64,000 bases of DNA from Janthinobacterium sp. J1-1 (lineage in GTDB: Bacteria; Pseudomonadota; Gammaproteobacteria; Burkholderiales; Burkholderiaceae_D): the NCBI RefSeq assembly GCF_030944405.1, contig NZ_CP132339.1, positions 3,658,001 through 3,722,000 on the forward strand. The letters run 5' to 3'. The position numbers were made by a program, and so were the translations under genes. Shown here one piece after another: positions 43,779-51,656 of the stretch (positions are counted from its first letter, which is position 1; every line of letters starts with the position of its first letter). The notes under the pieces are model-generated. The model worked only from the letters and a program-made list of their open reading frames with translations. It searched no databases and was not told where the DNA came from.

Positions 43779-44956
43779 TCAGGTTTCCTGATTTGATGAG
43801 GGTGGAATTTGAGTGCGGCCTTGATCGCTTGCCCGACCGGCACCGGCGGCTTGCCCGATACCAGGCGCGCCTGGTCGGCAAGGGTCAGCCTGCCCGCATA
43901 AAAGCGCGCGATCAGCGGCGCCGGCAAATGATAGAAGCGCCGCATCACGCGCCAGCGGTGGTCCGCCTCGCCGGCCAGGAACAGCATGCGGTTGAGCAGG
44001 CGGAAAAAGCGCTGGCCGCGCCATTCCTGCAAGGCATCGGCACGGATGGCGGCGAACAGCGATGCGGCGTCGAAGGTGGCCAGGGCGGCGATGCGCTCGG
44101 CCAGGCGCACCGCATGCGGCAGCGAATAGCCGGTGGTCGGGTGGAACAGGCCGGCGCGCAGTCCGGAACAGGGCTGGCCCCGCAGGTCGCTCCAGAAGCT
44201 GTCGACATCGCCGGCCAGCACGATCGGCAGCGAGCCGTGTTCTTCGCGCAGCACTTGGGCGATGCGCCAGCCGCGCGCGGCGGCATAGGCCTTGACATTG
44301 GCGCGCAGGCGCTGCGGCTCCCAGGCGCTGGTGTCGACATAATGCGTGTCTTCGATCAGCACGCGGTCCGGGCCGAACGGCAGCACGTAGACGAAGCGGT
44401 AGCCGCCTTGCTGCTCCACGCTGGCGTCCATGATGATGGGCGCGGTCAAGCCGTGCGGCGCGGCCAGCCGCACGTCCTGGCCAAGAAAGGTCTGGTAGCC
44501 GAGCGCCAGGTGGCGGCTGGGCCGCATGCCGCGCCCGTCGATCACGGCGCGCGCCTGCAGTACTTCACCATCGGCCAGGCGCACGCTGGTGGGCGTGAGC
44601 TCCTGTATCGGCGTGTCCAGGCGCAGGCAATCGCCCAGCGCTTGCCCGATCACGCGCGCAAAATCCAGCGACGCGATGCTGGCATAGCCGCTTTCCAGCG
44701 TGCGCGCATGCTGCGGGAAGATGACCTCGTAACGGGGCCAGCGTGTCGATACCACTGGCGCGAGCCAGCGATGCTGGTCAGCGCTGAGGTCGCCGTCATG
44801 GAAGGACCAGGTGTGATTGCCGCCCAGCTGCGCGTCGCGCTCGATCAGCAGGATGCGCAGCTCGGGGCGCTGGGTGCGCAGGCGCCAGGCGATCAGGCCA
44901 TTGGCCAGGCCGCCGCCGATCAGGATCAGGTCATGATGAGGCTGGCCCTTATGCAA
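43775..44956 (-). CDS. crtY: Lycopene beta-cyclase
   Basis: This 393-residue flavoprotein matches the CrtY type of lycopene cyclase: DLILIGGGLANGLIAWRL, the GGNHTWSFHD segment near residue 45, FVYVLPFGPDRVLIEDTHYV in the middle, and FHPTTGYSLPHAVRLAERIA. It forms both beta-rings of beta-carotene. The start is a TTG at 44954-44956 with GGAG upstream; no ATG precedes the cofactor-binding motif in this frame. It overlaps crtX by 8 bases and crtI by 4. Confidence 0.94.
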   Translation of the reverse strand: MHKGQPHHDLILIGGGLANGLIAWRLRTQRPELRILLIERDAQLGGNHTWSFHDGDLSADQHRWLAPVVSTRWPRYEVIFPQHARTLESGYASIASLDFARVIGQALGDCLRLDTPIQELTPTSVRLADGEVLQARAVIDGRGMRPSRHLALGYQTFLGQDVRLAAPHGLTAPIIMDASVEQQGGYRFVYVLPFGPDRVLIEDTHYVDTSAWEPQRLRANVKAYAAARGWRIAQVLREEHGSLPIVLAGDVDSFWSDLRGQPCSGLRAGLFHPTTGYSLPHAVRLAERIAALATFDAASLFAAIRADALQEWRGQRFFRLLNRMLFLAGEADHRWRVMRRFYHLPAPLIARFYAGRLTLADQARLVSGKPPVPVGQAIKAALKFHPHQIRKPE

Positions 44957-46259
44957 ACCGCGCTCCGTTGGCCAGGGCCGGTTTGAGCGATGCCTCGATC
45001 AGGGCGGCCGCGCGCGCGGTGCCGCCGGCCTCGCGAATTGATGCGGCGAGACCTGCACCATGGTGCACGAATTCGGGCTCGTCGAGCAGCCGGCGCAATT
45101 GCGCCGCCAGCTTGCCCGGACCGGCCCAGCGGGCGGACGCGCGCAGGCCAACGCCCGCATGTGCGATCCGCGCCGCCACGCCCGGCTGGTCAAACGCAAT
45201 CGGCAGGGCCAGTATCGGCGTGCCGGCGGCAATCGCATCCATGGCGGTGTTCAGGCCCGCGTGCGACACCACCGCATCGGCGCGCGCCAGCACCGCCTGC
45301 TGATCGGCAAAGGCACACACCCAGGTCGCTCCTGCTTCCTTCAGCGCTTCGGCCTGGCGCGCATCGAGGCCGCCACAGTGGGCAATCAGCAGTTGCGCGT
45401 CGAGCCGGCGGCAGGCCTGGGCGATGCGCCGGAACAGCGCAAAGCGCTCGCCCTGCAGCGTGCCCAGCGAGGCAAACACAAAGGGCCGCTCGCGGCTGAC
45501 CTGCGCCAGGTCGGGCGCGCCGCTGGTGTCGCGGCCAAGGCCGGGACTGGAACCAAATGGCGCGCGCAGCGGCCCGACATGGTGAAAGTGGGGCGGCAGT
45601 TGAAGGCGCGGAAAATCGAAGCCGGCGACAGTCTGGCTCAGTTGCAGCAAGGGCGACAGGCAATCGTGCAGGCCGTCGCGCGGTGACAGCCCCAGTTGCC
45701 GCGCGCCGGCGGCGATGGCTTGCCGGTGCGGCGTCATCAGCCAGTCGTACACTTTGCTGCTGCCTTCGCACAGGCGCAGGCTGCGCTCGTCCTGGCCGGC
45801 GGCGAACGGCATCACCGGCAGCGGCATGCCCGGTTCGCGGTTGACGGGCAGGGCGCAGGCGACCGATACAAACGGCAGGCCCAGCGCTTCGGCCGCCATG
45901 CCGCCGGCCGCTTCCATCTGATCGGCCAGCACGCAGTCGATCCGCTCTTGCCGCAGCGCGCCCGGCAGCTCGCGGCACAGCATGCCGGTCGTCTGTGCCA
46001 TGTCGCGTATCACGCGGCGCAGCCCCATGATGCTGCCGGGATTGGCGGCCAGCTTGAGCGAGGCCGGCAGCGAGCCGGCCGGGTAGATTTCCTGGCCGAG
46101 TGCATGTAAGCCGATGCGGCGCTCTTTCAACAAGGCGCCGGCGTCCGGCCGGTGCAAAAATGTGATGCGGTGGCCGCGTTCCAGCAGGGCCACGGACAGG
46201 GCCTCCATCGCGCTGACATGGCTGTAGAACGCGGGTGTCACTACGCCAAAATGCGCCAT
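44949..46259 (-). CDS. crtX: Zeaxanthin glucosyltransferase
   Basis: This 436-residue protein is a GT1/UGT-family glycosyltransferase with the C-terminal nucleotide-sugar motif VSHAGLNTAMDAIAAGTPIL, ALPIAFDQPGVAARI. The N-terminal AHFGVVTPAFYSHVSAMEAL and the context fit CrtX. It transfers glucose from UDP-glucose to the hydroxyl groups of zeaxanthin. A GAAGGAACA sequence precedes the ATG. It lies between crtE and crtY, the same place as in Pantoea. There is no idi gene in this cluster. Confidence 0.93.
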   Translation of the reverse strand: MAHFGVVTPAFYSHVSAMEALSVALLERGHRITFLHRPDAGALLKERRIGLHALGQEIYPAGSLPASLKLAANPGSIMGLRRVIRDMAQTTGMLCRELPGALRQERIDCVLADQMEAAGGMAAEALGLPFVSVACALPVNREPGMPLPVMPFAAGQDERSLRLCEGSSKVYDWLMTPHRQAIAAGARQLGLSPRDGLHDCLSPLLQLSQTVAGFDFPRLQLPPHFHHVGPLRAPFGSSPGLGRDTSGAPDLAQVSRERPFVFASLGTLQGERFALFRRIAQACRRLDAQLLIAHCGGLDARQAEALKEAGATWVCAFADQQAVLARADAVVSHAGLNTAMDAIAAGTPILALPIAFDQPGVAARIAHAGVGLRASARWAGPGKLAAQLRRLLDEPEFVHHGAGLAASIREAGGTARAAALIEASLKPALANGARFA

Positions 46260-46280
46260 GCGGTGTGTTCCTTCAGGAGG

Positions 46281-47273
46281 TCAATAACCGAGCGAGGCCG
46301 TGCTGGCCGCGTGGGCCGCCTTGCGCGGTTCGCACGGTGCGCTGGCGGCCGACAGGCTGTCGGCAAAAAAGCTGCCCAGCAAGCGGCGCGTGCCTTGCTG
46401 CGCGCCGACCGCGTCATCGAGGTGGCGCTCGGCTTCGTGCAGATGATGGCGCAGGCGCCGCTGCGCTTCCTCCACGCCCAGCGTGGTCAGCAAAGTGGCC
46501 TTGCCCGCATCGAGCCCCACGTCCTTGCCGGTGATGGCGCTGTCGTTGCCGGGCAGGTCTTTCAGGTCGTCGCGGATCTGGAACGCCTGGCCGGCGGCAA
46601 AGGCGAATGCGCGCAGCGATTGCGCCACGCGCGCGTCGGCATGCGCGATGATGGCGGCCATGTCGACCGTGGCGCCCAGCAGCGCGCCGGTTTTCAATTC
46701 GTTGGTCAGCGCGATATCGTCGACGCTGCGCGCCGCGCCGCCATGCAGATCCTGGAACTGGCCCTTCGCCAGGCCCTGCGTGCCGACCGCCTCGGCCAGT
46801 GCGCCGACCAGGCTGGTTCGCACCAGCGGCGCCAGCGCCTCGGCCCTGGAAAGAATCCGGAACGCGCGGCTCAGCAGCGCGATCGAGGCGAGGATGGCGA
46901 CGTCCTGGCCGAAGGTGACGTGGATGGCCGGCGCGCCGCGGCGCAGCCTGGCGTCGTCCATGCAGGGCATGTCGTCCAGCACCAGCGAGGAGGCATGCAC
47001 CAGTTCCACCGCGCAGGCCACGTCGACCAGCGCCGGCGAGGCGCAGCCCAGGTCGCGCGCGATCACCATCAGCAGCAGGGGCCGCATGCGCTTGCCCGAG
47101 CCCAAGGTGGCGGCACGCATCGACATCGACAGCAGGTCGGCGCCGTCGCTGTTGTCACTTAGCAGCTGTTGTATCCGCTCTTCAAAACTGCGCTTCATGG
47201 CGTCGAGTTCGTTTGTCGCCGGCTCCCGGAGGGAGTCGCTGGCAACGCTGCCCCGCCGTCGTTCTGTCGTCAT
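46281..47273 (-). CDS. crtE: Geranylgeranyl diphosphate synthase
   Basis: This 330-residue prenyl synthase has the first Asp-rich motif DDMPCMDD in ELVHASSLVLDDMPCMDDAR and the second motif DDLKD in QIRDDLKDLPGNDSA. It makes GGPP from FPP and IPP. The ATG at 47273 is chosen because GGAGGA lies 8 bases upstream; a longer reading frame continues upstream without family sequence. It is the first gene of crtEXYIB, so the operon promoter should be in 47274-47481. That 208-base gap shows no obvious consensus promoter or operator. Confidence 0.95.
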   Translation of the reverse strand: MTTERRRGSVASDSLREPATNELDAMKRSFEERIQQLLSDNSDGADLLSMSMRAATLGSGKRMRPLLLMVIARDLGCASPALVDVACAVELVHASSLVLDDMPCMDDARLRRGAPAIHVTFGQDVAILASIALLSRAFRILSRAEALAPLVRTSLVGALAEAVGTQGLAKGQFQDLHGGAARSVDDIALTNELKTGALLGATVDMAAIIAHADARVAQSLRAFAFAAGQAFQIRDDLKDLPGNDSAITGKDVGLDAGKATLLTTLGVEEAQRRLRHHLHEAERHLDDAVGAQQGTRRLLGSFFADSLSAASAPCEPRKAAHAASTASLGY

Positions 47274-47481
47274 GCGCAAATTCCTCCGATAGTGGGTTCG
47301 TGCCAGCTGATGAATCAATGATGAGTGTACCGGAATTAGCATGAACGCCGGCGTTCTCCTACGATCCTTGCAAAGCATTTTGTGCGCTGCCGAACATAAA
47401 GCAGCCGTAACGAAGGCAAATGCAGGGTGCGACCGTTTTTGTCAGTCATAACCGAAGACGGGAATGGCGCCTTGCGCCAGG

Positions 47482-48750
47482 TCAGGCAGTAGGGTGATGG
47501 TGCTTCGTTTGGGCGCGATATATTCCCACGCGCCCCGAGCACGCGTACGCCACCAGGCAGGCCAGCGCCGCGTACACGCCGATGCCGGGACCGAACAACT
47601 CCATCGCCATCACGGTCGAGGCCAGCGGCGTATTGGCGGCGCCGGCGAATACCGCCACGAAACCGACCGCCGCCAGCAATGCGAACGGCTGTTGCAGCAG
47701 CGGCGCCAGCGCGTTGCCGAGGGTGGCGCCGATAAAGAACAATGGCGTCACTTCACCGCCCTTGAAGCCGGAACCGAGCGAGACGATGGTAAACGCCATC
47801 TTGGCCAGGAAGTCATGGGCCGGCAGCGGCTGTTGCAGCGCGTCGACGATGGTGGGGATGCCCAGGCCGATATAGTGGTCGGTGCCCAGCAGCCAGACCG
47901 CCAGCGCCACCACCACGCCGCCCGCGAATGGGCGCAGCGGCGCATAGGCAATCGCGCGTTTCATGGCGCCCGCCAATGCATGGGTGGCGCCGGCAAATAC
48001 CCGGGCCGTCAGGCCGAACAGCACGCCGGCGATCGCCATCGCGCCCAGGAGCGGGATGGTTACTGCGGGTATCAATGGCGCGGCGTAGTGGGTATGGTGC
48101 ACGCCCAGCAGGCCACCCCACAGCAGTTCGACCTGGTCGGCCAGCAGGGCGGCGCCCAGGCAGGGCAGCAGGGCGCGGTAAAAGGTCAGCGGCAAGCGGC
48201 CCAGGGCCAGCACTTCCAGGGCGAACACGGCGCCGGCCAGCGGGGTGCCGAACACCGAGGCAAAGCCGGCGCTGATGCCGGCCATCAGCACCATGCGCCG
48301 GTCGGCCTCGTCAAGGCGGAACCAGCGCGTCAGCTGGTCGGCCAGCGCACCGCCCATCTGCACGGCCGTGCCTTCACGGCCAACCGAGGCGCCGAACAGG
48401 TGCGACACCACCGTGGCGCCCAGCACCAGCGGCGCCATGCGCAGCGGGATCGGTTTGCCAGGCGTCTTGATTTCCGTGATCACCAGGTTGACGCCACCTT
48501 CGACGGCGCTGCCGTAGCGCAGGTAGAGCCAGCCGGTGGCAAAGCCGGCCGCCGGCAGCAGCCAGATCAGCCAGGAATGCGCGTTGCGGGTGCCGGTGGC
48601 CCAGTCGAGTGCGAACAGGAACCAGGCCGAGGCGGTGCCGGCCAGCACCGCGACCAGCGCGGCCAGCAGCAGCCACCGGGCCTGCTGGCGCAGCCTAGCC
48701 ACGCAGCCCAAGCTCGTCCACCAGCGCCTGGCCGATGGCGCGCTGTTCAT
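47482..48750 (-). CDS. eriC: CLC-F type fluoride/proton antiporter
   Basis: This 422-residue CLC-family membrane protein has the features of the fluoride-specific CLC-F clade. GGVNLVITEI replaces the chloride-selective GSGIP region, SVGREGTAVQMGG replaces GREGP, and GSGFKGGEVTPLFFIGATLG is present. It should expel fluoride from the cytoplasm. The ATG at 48750 lies inside the end of the PLP-decarboxylase gene (56-base overlap). A GTG at 48700-48702 overlapping that gene's stop is an alternative start, and neither has a strong ribosome-binding site. No fluoride riboswitch can precede it because the upstream DNA is coding. Confidence 0.85.
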   Translation of the reverse strand: MNSAPSARRWWTSLGCVARLRQQARWLLLAALVAVLAGTASAWFLFALDWATGTRNAHSWLIWLLPAAGFATGWLYLRYGSAVEGGVNLVITEIKTPGKPIPLRMAPLVLGATVVSHLFGASVGREGTAVQMGGALADQLTRWFRLDEADRRMVLMAGISAGFASVFGTPLAGAVFALEVLALGRLPLTFYRALLPCLGAALLADQVELLWGGLLGVHHTHYAAPLIPAVTIPLLGAMAIAGVLFGLTARVFAGATHALAGAMKRAIAYAPLRPFAGGVVVALAVWLLGTDHYIGLGIPTIVDALQQPLPAHDFLAKMAFTIVSLGSGFKGGEVTPLFFIGATLGNALAPLLQQPFALLAAVGFVAVFAGAANTPLASTVMAMELFGPGIGVYAALACLVAYACSGRVGIYRAQTKHHHPTA

Positions 48751-50290
48751 CGAGGATGGCGCGCAAATGATGCGGCCGCGTTTTCACATTGCTCATCACC
48801 ACGCGCAGCACATTGGTGGGGCCGGGGTAGCGCGTCGATTCGAGCACGGTGCGCGACACAAAACTGCGGCCTTCGGCCTTCTGCCGGTTCTGCAGCCTGG
48901 CGTTGAGGGAATTGAGCTGCTGGTTCAACGCCAGGGCGGCGTCGATGTCGCCGTTGGTCAATAGCAACTCCATGCGCTGGCGCAGCTGCATGGGCACATA
49001 GCGGTAGGTGAGGATAAAGGTGTCGGAACGGGTGATCAGTTCGAAATCCTGCTGGTCCGTCAGCAGGTCCTGGAATTGCTGGCTGAGGGTGGCGGCCTGT
49101 TGCAGCAAAGTCGTATAGCCGGACACGCCCAATACCTTGAACGAAGCCCACAGTTTCAGCGCGTCGAAGCGGCGCGAGCCTTCCAGCGAGGTCTGGCCCA
49201 GGTCGCCGGAATTGTCGCGCAAGATGTAATTGGCATTGTGCTTCAGCAGGTTCAGGCTGGCGCTGCGCTTGAACAGCACCATGCTTTGCGCCATCGGCAC
49301 CCACAGCAGTTTATGGCCGTCGATCACCACCGAGTCGGCCAGTTCAATCCCCGCATACAGCGGACGGAACTGTTCTGCCACCAGCAGGGCGCCGCCCCAG
49401 GCCGCGTCCACATGGAACCAGATCGCTTCGCGCGCGGCAATCGCGGCCATGGCGGCCAGCGGGTCGATGGCGCCCGTCTCCGTCGTGCCGGCAATGCCGA
49501 TCATGGCGACGATCCTGATCTTGCGCGCTTTCAGGTCCGCAATGGTTGTTTCCAGCTGTTTGATGTCGATGCGGTTGTCGCGGTCGACCGGCACCAGGTG
49601 CAGGGCCGTTTCGCCCAGGCCCAGGGTGGCCAGTGCTTTCTTGACGGAATAATGGCTGCGCGCCGAGCCGATCACGGCCAGGCCGGCATGGCCGGACTCC
49701 TGCATCGTCGCGAACAGGCCGCGCTTCCTCGTGCCCGGCAACTGGTGTTCCAGCGCCACGGCCAGCGCCGTCAGGTTGCCCAAGGTGCCGCCGTTGACGA
49801 CATTGCCCAGCGCGCCACTGGTGGCCGCCATCGCGTCGCGATACACCGCGTCTTCCTGCTGGTAGACCTGGCGGTGCAGCCAGCCCAGCAGCTGCTTTTC
49901 GATCAGGGTCGACACATAGGCCGTCTCGATCTTCACCTGGTTCTGGTTCAGCGCGGCCGTAAACGCTTCGGCCAGCACGCTGACCCAGGGCAGGGCCTGC
50001 GTCATGTGGCCGATATAGCGCGGGTGGTTCAACTGGGCCGTGTTGGCCAGCACGGTGCTGTCCAGCTCCTGCAGGAAGGCGGCCACCGGCATGCCGTGCG
50101 CGGGCGGCCGGGTGTCGGACAATTGCGTCAGCAACTGCTCGAACGGCACGTGCGGATACGGCACCTCGCGCGCGCCTTCCAGCCAGCCGCCCAGCATGGC
50201 CAGCGCCTGTTGCAAGGGCTTTGGTGCCTGCCGCAGCGCATCGATGGAAAAATGCTGCGACAGCAGCAGGTCGATAGGGGTGTCGCTCAT
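48695..50290 (-). CDS. panP: PLP-dependent group II decarboxylase, probably aspartate 1-decarboxylase PanP type
   Basis: This 531-residue enzyme belongs to the group II PLP decarboxylases. It has the GGTLGNLTALAVALEH cofactor region, FHVDAAWGGALL, and the PLP-lysine motif VIDGHKLLWVPM. The N-terminal LNHPRYIGHMTQALPWVSVL and overall length resemble PanP enzymes, which make beta-alanine from aspartate for pantothenate in bacteria lacking PanD. Glutamate, diaminobutyrate or aromatic amino acid decarboxylase function cannot be excluded from sequence. It is 4 bases after trpS and overlaps the fluoride antiporter. Confidence 0.75.
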   Translation of the reverse strand: MSDTPIDLLLSQHFSIDALRQAPKPLQQALAMLGGWLEGAREVPYPHVPFEQLLTQLSDTRPPAHGMPVAAFLQELDSTVLANTAQLNHPRYIGHMTQALPWVSVLAEAFTAALNQNQVKIETAYVSTLIEKQLLGWLHRQVYQQEDAVYRDAMAATSGALGNVVNGGTLGNLTALAVALEHQLPGTRKRGLFATMQESGHAGLAVIGSARSHYSVKKALATLGLGETALHLVPVDRDNRIDIKQLETTIADLKARKIRIVAMIGIAGTTETGAIDPLAAMAAIAAREAIWFHVDAAWGGALLVAEQFRPLYAGIELADSVVIDGHKLLWVPMAQSMVLFKRSASLNLLKHNANYILRDNSGDLGQTSLEGSRRFDALKLWASFKVLGVSGYTTLLQQAATLSQQFQDLLTDQQDFELITRSDTFILTYRYVPMQLRQRMELLLTNGDIDAALALNQQLNSLNARLQNRQKAEGRSFVSRTVLESTRYPGPTNVLRVVMSNVKTRPHHLRAILDEQRAIGQALVDELGLRG

Positions 50291-50294
50291 TGCA

Positions 50295-51368
50295 TCAGAA
50301 GTAGTTCAAACCCAGCGCCGACTTGACCTCATCGGCCGTGCGGGCCGCCACTTCGCGCGCGCGGAAGGTGCCTTCTTTCAGCATCTGGATGACTTGTCCC
50401 TTGTCCTTGGCGAACTCTTCGCGGCGGGCACGGATCGGCGCCAGCATTTCCTGCAGCACCACTTCCAGGCGTTTCTTGACGATGCTGTCGCCCAGGCCGC
50501 CGCGTACATAATGGGCTTTCATTTCTTCCAGTGCCGCTTTGTCCTGGTCGAAGGCGTCCAGGTAGATGAATGCCACATTGCCTTCCAGGTGGCCGGGGTC
50601 GGCCACGCGCAGGTGCAGCGGGTCGGTATAGACTTTTTTCACGGCGGCCGTGATTTCTTCCGGCGTGGCGCCCAGGTTGATGGTGTTGCCCAGCGATTTG
50701 CTCATCTTGGCCTTGCCGTCGATGCCGGGCAGGCGGCCGATTTCCGGTACCAGCGCCTTGCATTCCATCAGCACTTCGCGGTTGTACATGCGGTTGAAGC
50801 GGCGCACGATTTCATTGGTCTGCTCGATCATCGGGATCTGGTCTTCGCCGACCGGCACCACGCCGGCCTTGAAGGCCGTGATATCGGCCGCCTGGCTGGC
50901 CGGGTAGGTGAGGAAGCCGGCCGGAATATCGCGCTCGAAGCCGCGCAGGCGGATTTCTTCCTTGACGGTGGGATTGCGTTCCAGGCGCGCCACGGTGACG
51001 ATGTTCAGGTAATAGAACGTCAGTTCGGCCAGTTCCGGGATCTGCGACTGGATAAAGACGGTGGTCTTGCTCGGGTCGATGCCGACGGCCAGGTAGTCGA
51101 GCGCCACTTCCACCACGTTGCGGTGGACCTTGTCGATATCGTCCATATTGTCGGTCAGCGCCTGAGCGTCGGCCAGCATGATGAACTGCTTGAAATCATT
51201 CTGGTAAGTCACGCGGTTGCGCAGGCTGCCCACGTAGTGGCCCAGGTGCAGCGGACCGGTCGGGCGGTCGCCCGTCAGGATCACCGATTGCGAAGCGATG
51301 GCGGCGGCCGACAGCGGCGCGGCGGCTTCTTGATTGTCGGGAGTATCGGGGGTGTTCGGCAAGCTCAT
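50295..51368 (-). CDS. trpS: Tryptophanyl-tRNA synthetase
   Basis: The 357-residue class I synthetase has the HIGH motif as [10 protein letters not shown] and the KMSKS motif in [19 protein letters not shown]. Tryptophan-binding segments include [11 protein letters not shown] and [20 protein letters not shown]. It charges tRNA-Trp. The ATG at 51368 follows AAAGGAAACTTG; a TTG directly before it is unlikely. It heads an apparent trpS-panP-eriC operon. Its upstream gap (51369-51656) holds a palindrome at 51548-51565. Confidence 0.95.
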   Translation of the reverse strand: MSLPNTPDTPDNQEAAAPLSAAAIASQSVILTGDRPTGPLHLGHYVGSLRNRVTYQNDFKQFIMLADAQALTDNMDDIDKVHRNVVEVALDYLAVGIDPSKTTVFIQSQIPELAELTFYYLNIVTVARLERNPTVKEEIRLRGFERDIPAGFLTYPASQAADITAFKAGVVPVGEDQIPMIEQTNEIVRRFNRMYNREVLMECKALVPEIGRLPGIDGKAKMSKSLGNTINLGATPEEITAAVKKVYTDPLHLRVADPGHLEGNVAFIYLDAFDQDKAALEEMKAHYVRGGLGDSIVKKRLEVVLQEMLAPIRARREEFAKDKGQVIQMLKEGTFRAREVAARTADEVKSALGLNYF

Positions 51369-51547
51369 CAAGTTTCCTTTCGAGCCGCCTTGTCGGGATG
51401 ATCCAGGGTTTGCCTGTTACGCCACCGAGCGAGGCGGCGTTGATCATAAATCACATCACTATGCAGTGGCCGCGCGGAGTGAGCGGGACCACCAATTCGT
51501 GCAGGCGTGTTGTGACTGGATAAAATTCATGGCGGTATGGTTGCAGT

Positions 51548-51565
51548 TTGACAGCGGTCTGTCAA
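51548..51565. promoter_or_regulatory. Palindrome between trpS and the CocE-type hydrolase
   Basis: TTGACAGCGGTCTGTCAA has perfect 7-base arms around CGGT. It is 92 bases before the hydrolase start. It could be a repressor site; its arms also contain TTGACA in both directions, but no -10 at proper distance was seen. The rest of the 285-base gap is unremarkable. Confidence 0.4.
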
Positions 51566-51656
51566 GCTGCCCGGCAATTTATCTGCCGTAAGCGTTTTGT
51601 GTTACAGGTATTATTGCTTGTTGGCTATTTTGCCTATATCTTGAAATGGAGTCGCC

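Noticed and set aside
47274..47481. An idi or regulatory gene upstream of crtE
   Set aside because: The gap is only 208 bases, and its short frames have no ribosome-binding site or family match.
48751..50290. Fluoride riboswitch upstream of the CLC-F gene
   Set aside because: The upstream DNA is entirely coding for the PLP decarboxylase, and no crcB-motif-like leader can be placed there.
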